This document shows positions 1-5,503 of a stretch of 7,900 nucleotides of DNA, piece by piece (within the stretch, counting starts at the first letter, position 1; the number at the start of each line of letters is the position of its first letter). The DNA is from Bryobacterales bacterium. GTDB taxonomy: Bacteria > Acidobacteriota > Terriglobia > Bryobacterales > Bryobacteraceae. A program made the translations under genes and the position numbers. The notes beneath the pieces were generated by a model, which was not told the origin of the DNA, searched no databases, and worked only from the letters and a program-made list of their open reading frames with translations. The stretch is taken from NCBI GenBank assembly GCA_003154855.1, contig PMEV01000204.1, forward strand, positions 8,743 to 16,642, in the 5' to 3' direction.

Positions 1-362
1 GCCGCCTTGACTTCCCGCAGGAAGCCGAGCCACTCCGGAATCCCGTCCCCTTCGTTCAACTCCTCATAGGTTGTTCCCCGGGAATCCACCAGGCTCAGGG
101 CCGGTATGCCGGAGGTGGCCACGCCACTGTTGGTGACCGAGATCCGGATCGACAAGAACCGCTGTTGCGGCGTGCGCACGTTGGGCGGCTCACCCAGTTG
201 ATCGTGCCACTCCGCGTCGAGGATGGTGAAGATGAGAGGCCCCACTTGCACAGGCTCCCCCATGGAAAAGACCGCCGGGCGGGACCCGGATGTTCCCGAG
301 GAGCACCCGGCCGCGAACATGAATAGCAGAAAGGCAACACAAGCCACTGAGACAGGACGCAT
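1..362 (-). CDS. Exported lipoprotein, DUF4352-like, partial (C-terminus off the left edge)
   Basis: Read leftward from the ATG at 362-360 the frame is open to the window edge, giving 120 residues and no stop. Residues 1-19 are a signal peptide (MRP, then a hydrophobic run to FMFAA) ending at AAGC, so Cys20 is the likely lipidated residue; Ala at -3 makes the lipobox slightly atypical. A Ser/Gly-rich linker follows. Residues 35-105 look like a beta-sandwich: 'GEPVQVGPLIFTILDAEW' then 'RFLSIRISVTNSG' and 'LSLVDSRGTTYEE'. That order (a short strand naming the property, a phrase meaning 'normal for natural variation', then a 'D..G..Y' strand) is typical of DUF4352/telokin-like extracellular domains, whose function is unknown. 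GGAGAG at 373-378 lies about 10 nt before the ATG. This frame is preferred over an overlapping 96-aa frame because only it has a signal peptide and a domain-like composition. It is divergent from the csp gene. Confidence 0.72.
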   Translation of the reverse strand, partial: MRPVSVACVAFLLFMFAAGCSSGTSGSRPAVFSMGEPVQVGPLIFTILDAEWHDQLGEPPNVRTPQQRFLSIRISVTNSGVATSGIPALSLVDSRGTTYEELNEGDGIPEWLGFLREVKA

Positions 363-385
363 ATGCAACGAACTCTCCGCCTCAC

Positions 386-394
386 ATCCTAACA
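386..394 (-). promoter_or_regulatory. Candidate extended -10 promoter for the lipoprotein gene
   Basis: On the minus strand this reads TG-T-TAGGAT, an extended -10 element. Transcription would start near 379, just before the GGAGAG ribosome-binding site at 373-378, giving a leader of about 16 nt. No convincing -35 hexamer lies 16-18 bp further upstream, which is common for extended -10 promoters. The match is short and could be chance. Confidence 0.35.
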
Positions 395-591
395 GAACCT
401 TGTCCGGGAATCCTAGAAAATTGCGGAAGGCGGGTTCTTTGGCGTCTTCGGGGCGCGGCGGAGAGCCGCCCAGCGTACACCACGGCCCGGTGGTGGCGCC
501 CCCGGGGGTGGTGTTTGGCCCTCCGAAGCCTCCAGAAATGTCCGGGTTGCACGAAAGATTCGAACTTGCGCATCCGATTCTGGCCGCCCTG
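395..591. other. Non-coding gap with GC-rich inverted repeats
   Basis: No believable gene lies between the two divergent starts; the short frames here have no domain-like composition and no ribosome-binding site. Several inverted repeats cluster in the middle. GGCGG (457-461) pairs with CCGCC (466-470) across AGAG. CACCAC (478-483) can pair with GTGGTG at 490-495 or, alternatively, with GTGGTG at 508-513. A perfect palindrome of five C and five G lies at 499-508, followed by TTT at 514-516. The cluster could be a bidirectional block between the divergent units, part of an unrecognised small RNA, or simply GC-rich sequence. I checked for SRP RNA and tRNA hallmarks and found none. Confidence 0.4.
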
Positions 592-600
592 TGCTATAAT
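592..600 (+). promoter_or_regulatory. Extended -10 promoter of the cold-shock gene
   Basis: The element is TG-C-TATAAT, with a perfect -10 hexamer at 595-600 and the TG extension at 592-593. The hexamer at the usual -35 distance (572-577, ATCCGA) is poor, and TTGCGC at 566-571 is 23 bp away, too far to count. An extended -10 does not need a good -35. Predicted transcription start is about 607. Confidence 0.7.
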
Positions 601-606
601 ACGGTC

Positions 607-757
607 GTATTTGAGGCTCTAGTCTTCACTTGAACCCACGATTGACAGCCACCTCGAGCAGTCCTGGTAGTCGTCCAATTGCGTTCGTAGTCGATGCACC
701 TGAGTTTTGAATCAATTCGAAAGTTAGGGACAAGAAGGATACTGAGAAGGAAGCACC
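607..757 (+). promoter_or_regulatory. Long 5' leader of the csp mRNA (possible cold-responsive leader)
   Basis: The predicted start near 607 and the csp ATG at 758 leave a leader of about 151 nt, visibly more AT-rich than its surroundings. It ends in a strong purine-rich ribosome-binding site, AGAAGGAA at 745-752, 5-6 nt before the ATG. Long leaders of this size are established for Escherichia coli cspA-type genes, where refolding of the leader in the cold opens the start site. I do not see the E. coli 'cold box' sequence here, so thermosensing is inferred from gene type and leader length only. Confidence 0.45.
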
Positions 758-961
758 ATGAAGGAAAAAGGTACAGTGAAGTGGTTTAACGCCGCTAAGG
801 GATTCGGATTCATCCAGCGCGAGAACGGCGAGGATGTGTTCGTTCATTTCTCCGCCATCAGCGCCAGCGGCTATCGCACCCTCGATGAGGGCGCCCAGGT
901 CGAGTTCACGGTGAAGAAGGGTCCCAAGGGATTGCAGGCCGAAGACGTAACCATCGCGTAA
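758..961 (+). CDS. csp: CspA-family cold-shock / RNA-chaperone protein
   Basis: This is a complete 67-residue single cold-shock domain, the normal length for the family. It binds single-stranded RNA and DNA and melts secondary structure, acting in the cytoplasm on transcripts and translation initiation. Visible hallmarks are the N-terminal 'GTVKWFNAAKGFGFI' (residues 5-19) with the RNP1 motif KGFGFI at 14-19, and RNP2 'DVFVHF' at 26-31. The aromatic nucleic-acid-binding residues W9, F16, F18, F28, H30 and F31 are all present. The ATG is fixed by AGAAGGAA 5-6 nt upstream and by the family N-terminus. The gene stands alone, with its own promoter at 592-600, a long leader and a terminator 29 nt after the stop. 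Whether it is cold-induced or constitutive cannot be read from the protein. Confidence 0.97.
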   Translation: MKEKGTVKWFNAAKGFGFIQRENGEDVFVHFSAISASGYRTLDEGAQVEFTVKKGPKGLQAEDVTIA

Positions 962-989
962 GGCAAGCCCACCCAAGTTTGACATCTCG

Positions 990-1030
990 TGGCAGGACAG
1001 AGCCTCAGGCTTGTCCTGCCATTTCCGTTT
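990..1030 (+). terminator. Rho-independent terminator of csp
   Basis: TGGCAGGACA (990-999) pairs perfectly with TGTCCTGCCA (1012-1021). Beyond one bulged G at 1000 the helix continues as AGCC (1001-1004) with GGCT (1008-1011), closing a TCA loop. The stem runs straight into ATTTCCGTTT, a broken T-tract on the plus strand. It begins 28 nt after the csp stop, so it defines a monocistronic csp transcript. In the opposite direction there is no good T-tract, so it probably serves csp only. Confidence 0.85.
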
Positions 1031-1146
1031 CTAGACGGCAGTTCCCGCATGACGACGGTGCGACGCACGATATGCCGCAGTCTCGCTCCGTTGCGCTTGG
1101 ACGGCGGCCTCGAAGCGAACCCCGGTAGGAATTGGCTGGGAATACA

Positions 1147-1171
1147 CCGGCGGCAAGACCGCCGGCGCTAC
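1147..1171 (+). repeat. REP-like palindromic repeat, copy 1
   Basis: The unit is CCGGCGG (1147-1153), loop CAAGA (1154-1158), CCGCCGG (1159-1165), then the tail CGCTAC (1166-1171). It recurs exactly at 4660-4684 and with one difference at 4796-4820, all in the same orientation. This copy lies in the 3'-to-3' gap between csp and the YkgJ-like gene. The rest of 1031-1214 holds nothing else I can identify. Location between convergent genes and a conserved asymmetric tail are what is known of REP/BIME elements; there is no T-tract, so it is not an ordinary terminator. Confidence 0.75.
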
Positions 1172-1214
1172 GGGCATCGCCTACGCCACACGACGACGGT
1201 TCGGGAAAAGCGGG

Positions 1215-1943
1215 CTAGTGGCCGATCTGGCTCACGAACCGCCGGAACAACTCGGGACCGGGGAAACGCTTCTGTTCCCCACTGAATTCCAGAGCCAGCA
1301 CCAAGGGCAGCCAGCGGGTGGACTGGTCGCCCAGGCCGTCGGCGAAGCAGAACAGAATCCGGGAAAGCTGGACGGGGACGTCCACCGGGCGCACGGTCTC
1401 GGGGCTGGGGTTCGAGCAGTTCTCGGCCGGCGAGGTGACCAGATACTCGCGGCAGCGCATGGGGCGGTGCTGGTAGATGCTGCAGCGCTCCTGGTCGAGG
1501 AAAGGACAGGGGATGCCGCGGTTGAAGTACTCTTCGCCGAGTCGGCGCCGTTCAGCCAGTTCATGGCACTTCGAGGTGTCGTGCAAGCGCTCGACGAACT
1601 CCTCGCCGAGAGCGGCCAGCGCCTCCTGGAATCGCTGCCGGATATAAGCCTGGCGCGGCGCAGGCAGGTCGGCCACCAGCTCGGCGATGTAGACCGCTTC
1701 CGCCTCGGCGACGGGCACGATCTGGCGGCAGCAGGCCCCGCAACCCTCGCGGCAGGAAATCTTCTGGCCGTCGCTTTCGGTCTTATCGGCGGCCATGCCG
1801 ACGAGGGCGCTGTCGAAGGCCAGCAGGACGGGCAGCAAATCCACCACGCGCAGGGGCTGGTTGGGGATGGGCGTCTCCGCCTCGATGGTGCGGTCACAAA
1901 CGGTCAACTCGAGCTTGAAGGCGATGCGGTCGTCGTCCGGCAT
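1215..1943 (-). CDS. YkgJ-type CxxxCxxCC metal-binding protein
   Basis: The 242-residue product has the cysteine pattern of the YkgJ (PF03692) family, predicted to bind zinc or an iron-sulfur cluster; its biochemical role is not settled. The signature is Cys64-x3-Cys68-x2-Cys71-Cys72 ('SCREGCGACC'), followed at 145-166 by a second block with Cys146, Cys154 and Cys164 in the family context 'CPFLD..RCSIY..RPMRCR'; Cys176 is an extra candidate ligand. There is no signal peptide, so it is probably cytoplasmic. The ATG at 1943 is preferred over the in-frame ATG at 1952 because GAGAGA then sits 9 nt upstream instead of touching the start. The gene begins 2 nt after the PAP2 stop, so translational coupling is likely. 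An open frame continues upstream to 2588, but that part only mirrors PAP2 in another frame. Confidence 0.88.
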   Translation of the reverse strand: MPDDDRIAFKLELTVCDRTIEAETPIPNQPLRVVDLLPVLLAFDSALVGMAADKTESDGQKISCREGCGACCRQIVPVAEAEAVYIAELVADLPAPRQAYIRQRFQEALAALGEEFVERLHDTSKCHELAERRRLGEEYFNRGIPCPFLDQERCSIYQHRPMRCREYLVTSPAENCSNPSPETVRPVDVPVQLSRILFCFADGLGDQSTRWLPLVLALEFSGEQKRFPGPELFRRFVSQIGH

Positions 1944-1945
1944 GC

Positions 1946-2566
1946 TCAACATTCTCTCAGGAATACGGCCAGCGCGCCCAGCCAAACCACTCCGGCGGCA
2001 AAGCCCGCCAGGACGTCGGTGGGGTAATGCACTCCCAGATAGATTCGGGAGCAGCCGATGGCGAAGGCGAGCAGGCCGGCGCCGGACCAGAGCGCGATGC
2101 GGGCGGCGCGGGGCCGCAGGCGGGGTGCAATCAGCAGGGCCAGCGTGCCGAACCAGCACACCGAGAACAGCGCGTGCCCGCTGGGGAAGCTGAAGGAGTT
2201 CGGCATAGGCGTCGCGAAGAAGGAGACCGGCGGGCGCGGGCGGTGAAAAGAGTTCTTGAGCGCCATGTCGAGGGCGTATGCGCCGAGCATCGAGACGGCG
2301 AACCACAGCGCCGCCTGCTTCCAGCGGAGAGCGGCCAGGACAGCGGTTGCGGCCACGCTCAAGCCGAGGAGCACCCCGGTCTCGCCGAACAGCGTCAGGA
2401 AGCGGAAGGCGGCGGTGAGCGCCGGCGAGGAGTGCGCGTGAACGGCCAGGCGGATGCTCTGGTCCAGGGCCGCGGTGTGGCCCGTCGAAACCGCGGCGGC
2501 GAGGGCCACGAACAGGGCTAGGGCGATTATCGTGTAAACTCGGATCGAAGATGGAAACACAGGCAC
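1946..2566 (-). CDS. PAP2-family membrane phosphatase
   Basis: The 206-residue integral membrane protein carries all three phosphatase motifs of the PAP2 acid phosphatase superfamily: K104-x6-R111-P112, P128-S129-G130-H131, and S173-R174-x5-H180-x3-D184. H131 and H180 are the expected catalytic histidines. About six hydrophobic segments are visible (near 11-28, 64-82, 85-102, 132-147, 158-172 and 186-202), the usual six-helix topology with the active site at the outer membrane face. Family members remove phosphate from phosphatidate, undecaprenyl pyrophosphate or related lipids; which one applies here cannot be told. The start is uncertain. GTG at 2566 overlaps the divergent aminopeptidase start by 16 bp, GTG at 2560 is an alternative, and no good ribosome-binding site marks either. 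It forms a two-gene unit with the YkgJ-like gene. Confidence 0.9.
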   Translation of the reverse strand: MPVFPSSIRVYTIIALALFVALAAAVSTGHTAALDQSIRLAVHAHSSPALTAAFRFLTLFGETGVLLGLSVAATAVLAALRWKQAALWFAVSMLGAYALDMALKNSFHRPRPPVSFFATPMPNSFSFPSGHALFSVCWFGTLALLIAPRLRPRAARIALWSGAGLLAFAIGCSRIYLGVHYPTDVLAGFAAGVVWLGALAVFLREC

Positions 2567-3609
2567 TGGAGTTCTTCAAGCGTATCATCGAGACGCCCAG
2601 CCCGTCCGGCTACGAGCGTCCAGCGCAGGAAATTGTGCGCCAGTACGCCGCGAGCTTCTCCGACGAGGTGACCACCGACGTGCACGGCAACGTGATGGCC
2701 GTGCGTAATCCCGGCGCCCGGCTGCGCGTGATGCTGGCCGGGCACTGCGATCAGATCGGATTCCTGGTGCGCTATATCGACAACGACGGATTCCTGTATC
2801 TGCAGGCGATTGGCGGATGGGACCCCCAGATCGTGGTCGGGCAGAAAATGACGGTGTGGACCGCGGAAGGGCCGCTGGCCGGGGTGATTGCGCGCAAGCC
2901 CCTGCACCTGCTCAGCGAGGAGGAGCGCAAGCAGGTAGCCAAGCTGAGGGATCTTTGGGTGGACATCGGCGCCAAGGACCAGGCCGATGCCGCCGCGCGG
3001 GTGAGAGTGGGCGACCCGGTCACGCTGGAACTGCGCTATCGGGAGCTGCTCAACGAGCGCGCGAGCGGGCCGGGAATGGACGACAAGACCGGCTTGTGGA
3101 TCGTCTTCGAAGCTCTGCGCCGCGCCGGGCTGGGCCAGCTCAAGTGCGCGCTGTATGCGGTCTCCACGGTGCAGGAGGAGATCGGGCTGCGGGGCTCCAA
3201 GACCAGCGCGTATCGCATCAACCCCTACATCGGGATCGCCGTGGATGTGTGCCATGCCAGCGACAGCCCTTCCATCGAGAAGAAACACGAAGGCGACATC
3301 GCGCTGGACAAAGGACCGGTGATCTATCGGGGGCCGAACATGAATCCGCGCCTGGTGGAGCGGCTGATCGAGGCGGCCAAGGCGCGCGAGATCCCGTACC
3401 AGTTGGCGGGGTACGGGCCGGCCTCCTCGACCGACGCCAACGCCATCCAGATCACTCGGGCGGGGGTGGCGGCGGGTCTGATCGGAGTGCCCAACCGCTA
3501 CATGCACTCACCGGTGGAGACGGTGTCGCTGCGGGATCTGGACCGCGCCGCCGATCTGCTGGCGGCCTTCGCTCTGGCACTCGAGGGCCATGAGGACCTG
3601 ACACCGTAG
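2551..3609 (+). CDS. M42-family metallo-aminopeptidase (glutamyl aminopeptidase / tetrahedral aminopeptidase type)
   Basis: The 352-residue cytoplasmic enzyme has the normal M42 length and no signal peptide. Family members form large tetrahedral dodecamers that trim N-terminal residues from peptides using two metal ions. The family ligands are visible in order: H65 and D67 in 'AGHCDQIGF', D177 in 'GPGMDDKTG', E209 (general base) and E210 in 'STVQEEIGLRG', D232 in 'AVDVCHASD', and H319 in 'YMHSPVE'. The stretch after residue 75 ('IGGWDPQIVVGQKM' onward) is the lid/PDZ-like domain insertion typical of M42. One oddity is Gln68 where most members have Glu (H-x-D-E). Related sequences are sometimes called endoglucanases, but nothing here supports that. 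The ATG at 2551 has only a weak GAAG just before it. It is divergent from, and overlaps, the PAP2 start. Confidence 0.93.
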   Translation: METQALEFFKRIIETPSPSGYERPAQEIVRQYAASFSDEVTTDVHGNVMAVRNPGARLRVMLAGHCDQIGFLVRYIDNDGFLYLQAIGGWDPQIVVGQKMTVWTAEGPLAGVIARKPLHLLSEEERKQVAKLRDLWVDIGAKDQADAAARVRVGDPVTLELRYRELLNERASGPGMDDKTGLWIVFEALRRAGLGQLKCALYAVSTVQEEIGLRGSKTSAYRINPYIGIAVDVCHASDSPSIEKKHEGDIALDKGPVIYRGPNMNPRLVERLIEAAKAREIPYQLAGYGPASSTDANAIQITRAGVAAGLIGVPNRYMHSPVETVSLRDLDRAADLLAAFALALEGHEDLTP

Positions 3610-3634
3610 AGCGGGAGCAATCGGGCGGGGGTTG

Positions 3635-3643
3635 TGCTAGGAT
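3635..3643 (+). promoter_or_regulatory. Candidate extended -10 promoter for the 326-aa gene
   Basis: TG-C-TAGGAT sits in the 64-bp gap after the aminopeptidase stop and shares the TGTGCTA..AT core of the csp promoter at 590-600. The predicted start is near 3650, leaving about 24 nt of leader with no clear Shine-Dalgarno site. If real, the downstream gene need not depend on read-through from the aminopeptidase. Confidence 0.4.
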
Positions 3644-3673
3644 ACACGTGTTGCCTGTCTGTTGACCCCTAGC

Positions 3674-4654
3674 ATGGAACGCCGCTTCCAGAACATAGCC
3701 TTGCAGGTACCCCCCGAGCGCTTCGAGAACTGGGACCATTTTCGGCGCGCGGCTCCCGAGTACTCGATTGGCCTGGAAGTGATGGACGACACACCGGGTC
3801 ATCACGGCCACTACGTACACTTCGACCACCACGAGGGCGTGATCCGCGAGGCCACCATGAGCGCCGCCATGCAGGCCTACATCGCGGTGCGGCAGGGGCG
3901 CCTGATGGAGAAGTGGCTGCGGAAACGGCGGCCCGTGCCGGTGTACGTCTGGAACGCCGATCAGGACGTCTGCCTGGCGGCCTTCGTGCTGGAGTATCAC
4001 GAGCTGCTGGAACGCGCCGAAGTGAAGCCGCTGTTGCGCTGGATCGTGCAGTACAACAACAAGATCGATGTCTGCGGCGGGCTCTATCCGGTGAACCTGG
4101 AAGAGCTGGTGAAGGGCCATTTCACGTGGGTCTTCGAGCCCTACTGGCAACAGCGATTGCGTGGCAAGACGCAGGGCGACGAGGCGCTGGTGAAGAGCAC
4201 GATTCGCGAGGTCTGCGACCGGCTGCTGGACCTCATCGACGGGAAGGCGGGCATCGCGCCCATCACCGTCCAACCGGATATTCTCTACGCCTCGCCGTAC
4301 AACTTCACGATCGCCGACGAGAAGGGCCACCCCAATTGCCGGCTGGTGCTGGCGGCGCGGGGCTGCACGAATCTGATCAGCCTGATTTGCAGGCGGCCGA
4401 ACGGCCGATACACCTACAGCGTCATTCGTGGGTCGCCGTACGACGACGATCTTTTCCCGGTTCCGAAACTCATCGAAGCGTTCCAGTCCGCCGAGGACGA
4501 TCCCGCCGCCAGGATCTGGGGCGGCTCCAATCTGGCCGCGGGCTGCGACAGCGAATTGGGGAGCAGCCTGCACTGGACCCGGCTGAGAGAAATCGCCGAC
4601 GGCGTCGTCGCGGAGGCTTACGCCGCGGCGGAAATCTCTCCCGAAGCGCGGTGA
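3674..4654 (+). CDS. Conserved-looking protein of unknown function with DHH/MYG1-like motifs
   Basis: I do not recognise this 326-residue soluble protein with confidence; it has no signal peptide or membrane segment. Visible features: 'GHYVHFDHHEGV' with Asp51-His52-His53, an acidic motif 'VWNADQDVCLAA' at 92-103, and a glycine-rich C-terminal block 'WGGSNLAAG' at 282-290 followed by 'LGSSLHW'. Asp-His-His followed downstream by a Gly-rich block is reminiscent of DHH phosphoesterases (DHH plus DHHA1 domains) and of MYG1/UPF0160, where 'DHH' sits in 'YDHHQ' and an acidic 'HADD' motif normally comes first; here the acidic motif comes second. This is motif-level inference only. The ATG at 3674 is chosen over an in-frame TTG at 3662; neither has a clear ribosome-binding site. 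The last third of a kilobase is of special interest because residues 287-319 are encoded again downstream at 4701-4802. Confidence 0.8.
   Translation: MERRFQNIALQVPPERFENWDHFRRAAPEYSIGLEVMDDTPGHHGHYVHFDHHEGVIREATMSAAMQAYIAVRQGRLMEKWLRKRRPVPVYVWNADQDVCLAAFVLEYHELLERAEVKPLLRWIVQYNNKIDVCGGLYPVNLEELVKGHFTWVFEPYWQQRLRGKTQGDEALVKSTIREVCDRLLDLIDGKAGIAPITVQPDILYASPYNFTIADEKGHPNCRLVLAARGCTNLISLICRRPNGRYTYSVIRGSPYDDDLFPVPKLIEAFQSAEDDPAARIWGGSNLAAGCDSELGSSLHWTRLREIADGVVAEAYAAAEISPEAR
4530..4631 (+). repeat. Direct repeat, copy A: 3' end of the 326-aa gene
   Basis: These 102 bp encode residues 287-319 of the 326-aa protein and match 4701-4802 at 97 of 102 positions, with an offset of 171 bp (57 codons, so in the same frame). 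Differences are at 4556, 4583, 4591, 4600 and 4606. This is the copy inside the intact gene, which continues for 7 more codons to its TGA at 4652-4654. Confidence 0.93.
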
Positions 4655-4659
4655 GCCCA

Positions 4660-4684
4660 CCGGCGGCAAGACCGCCGGCGCTAC
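4660..4684 (+). repeat. REP-like palindromic repeat, copy 2
   Basis: This is identical over all 25 bases to copy 1: CCGGCGG (4660-4666), CAAGA loop, CCGCCGG (4672-4678), tail CGCTAC (4679-4684). It begins 5 nt after the TGA of the 326-aa gene and could act as a 3'-end stabiliser or processing hairpin for that transcript. It lies between the two copies of the duplicated gene end. Confidence 0.78.
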
Positions 4685-4700
4685 ACGACGGCCTGCGCGG

Positions 4701-4802
4701 ATCTGGCCGCGGGCTGCGACAGCGAACTGGGGAGCAGCCTGCACTGGACCCGGTTGAGAGAGATCGCCGATGGCGTGGTCGCGGAGGCTTACGCCGCGGC
4801 GG
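4701..4802 (+). pseudogene. Remnant second copy of the 326-aa gene's 3' end
   Basis: This 102-bp stretch repeats 4530-4631 with five substitutions. Translated in the same frame it gives exactly the same residues 287-319 of the gene: two changes swap TTG and CTG leucine codons, and three are third-position changes (GAA/GAG, GAC/GAT, GTC/GTG). It has no start codon context, ribosome-binding site or upstream domain, so it is not a gene by itself. On its right the match stops inside GCGGCGG and the sequence becomes the palindromic repeat (copy 3); the last seven codons and the stop of the gene are missing. On its left only 46 nt separate it from the intact gene's stop. It is either the relic of an earlier allele or a captured duplicate. 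Confidence 0.8.
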
Positions 4803-4820
4803 CAAGACCGCCGGCGCTAC
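4796..4820 (+). repeat. REP-like palindromic repeat, copy 3 (fused to the duplicated gene end)
   Basis: It matches copies 1 and 2 at 24 of 25 positions, with G for C at the first base: stem CGGCGG (4797-4802), loop CAAGA (4803-4807), CCGCCG (4808-4813), and tail ending CGCTAC at 4815-4820. Its left arm is shared with the last bases of the duplicated gene segment, so the junction is at microhomology. On the minus strand its tail supplies the TAG stop (4819-4817) of the exported 228-aa protein. Confidence 0.75.
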
Positions 4821-5503
4821 CGCTTCGAGGATGCGGGGAGAGCGAAGAGGGCGGGGTCGGGTTCCCCCAGCTTCACCCAGACGGCTCCGACGGACTCGGT
4901 GTAGATGGGGATCAACCAGCGGTTGCGAATGGTTGCGTAGGTTTTGAGGGGATAGCAATCCAGGCTGGGAGCCAGGTAGACGTCCTGATCGCCGTCCTGC
5001 GCGATCTTCCTGGTCCAGCGGACTACCGGAATGCCGGCCACCCAGGCGCCGCCCACGCGTTTGAAATCGGCGCCGAAATGGCGGATGCCGCTGGCGCACT
5101 CCGAATCCCCATCCGTGGAGCGGCGCCAGGGGCGGTCCTGCCAGGTGCGCGGCGGGTGGAAGGCGGCCGTGTGGCGCCAGTGGTCGATGGAGACCACGCG
5201 ATCGAGCGGCGCCAGGTAGAGCGTCGAGACCGGGCCGGTATCGGTCGAGCCTCTCAGGAACACCGACAAATGCTGGCCCTGGCTGAAGCGGACGAAGGAG
5301 CCGTCGCGGCGCACCGCGACGATTGCGCTTTCCGTAAAGTGGGAGATGTTCCGCCGGGCGGGCTTGAAGATCTGGCGCAGGCTGGTCTCCAGTTGGATGG
5401 TGTAGCAGGGAATCCCGAGTGGGGTGCGGCAGGGCTGGGCCAGAGCCGGGAACGCCATCATTCCCAGCCAGGCGAGCTTACCGATTCCGGACGCGGGCCG
5501 CAT
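4817..5503 (-). CDS. Exported protein of unknown function with four cysteines
   Basis: I do not recognise this 228-residue protein. Residues 1-22 form a Sec signal peptide (Arg2 and Lys9 before a hydrophobic LAWLGMMAFPALA core) with a likely cut after ALA at 22-23. The mature chain has only four cysteines, C25, C33, C136 and C183, an even number that would allow two disulfides in the periplasm. It is rich in beta-prone and Trp/Arg/Asp segments and contains 'QDVYLAPSLDCYPLKTYATIRN' (173-194), a style seen in acidobacterial exported proteins; I cannot attach a domain name. AGGAAG at 5513-5518 lies 9 nt before the ATG at 5503; a TTG at 5506 is the alternative. Its start overlaps the end of the nucleotidase gene by 26 nt, so it is very probably co-translated with it. 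Its stop codon lies within palindromic repeat copy 3, so the C-terminus may have been altered. Confidence 0.82.
   Translation of the reverse strand: MRPASGIGKLAWLGMMAFPALAQPCRTPLGIPCYTIQLETSLRQIFKPARRNISHFTESAIVAVRRDGSFVRFSQGQHLSVFLRGSTDTGPVSTLYLAPLDRVVSIDHWRHTAAFHPPRTWQDRPWRRSTDGDSECASGIRHFGADFKRVGGAWVAGIPVVRWTRKIAQDGDQDVYLAPSLDCYPLKTYATIRNRWLIPIYTESVGAVWVKLGEPDPALFALPASSKR

Noticed and set aside
548..570. A GATTCGAAC stretch resembling a tRNA T-loop
   Set aside because: No acceptor stem, anticodon arm or CCA end can be built around it on either strand.
223..633. A 136-codon plus-strand frame before csp
   Set aside because: It is antisense to the lipoprotein and crosses the csp promoter; composition is not protein-like and there is no ribosome-binding site.
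642..647. A perfect TTGACA inside the csp leader, as a second promoter
   Set aside because: No acceptable -10 lies 16-18 bp downstream (the best is TGGTAG), so it is probably chance.
1944..2588. Upstream extension of the YkgJ-like gene to a 457-aa protein
   Set aside because: The added part overlaps PAP2 in another frame and is Pro/Arg-rich with no domain; PAP2 has three intact catalytic motifs there.
3452..4744. A 430-codon minus-strand frame with an internal amino-acid repeat
   Set aside because: It is antisense to the aminopeptidase and 326-aa genes; its repeat is simply the complement of the duplicated 102-bp segment.
4655..4820. A CRISPR or integron-type array from the closely spaced hairpin repeats
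   Set aside because: There are only two copies here, spaced by a gene fragment, with no regular spacers, cas genes, integrase or attC-like core sites.
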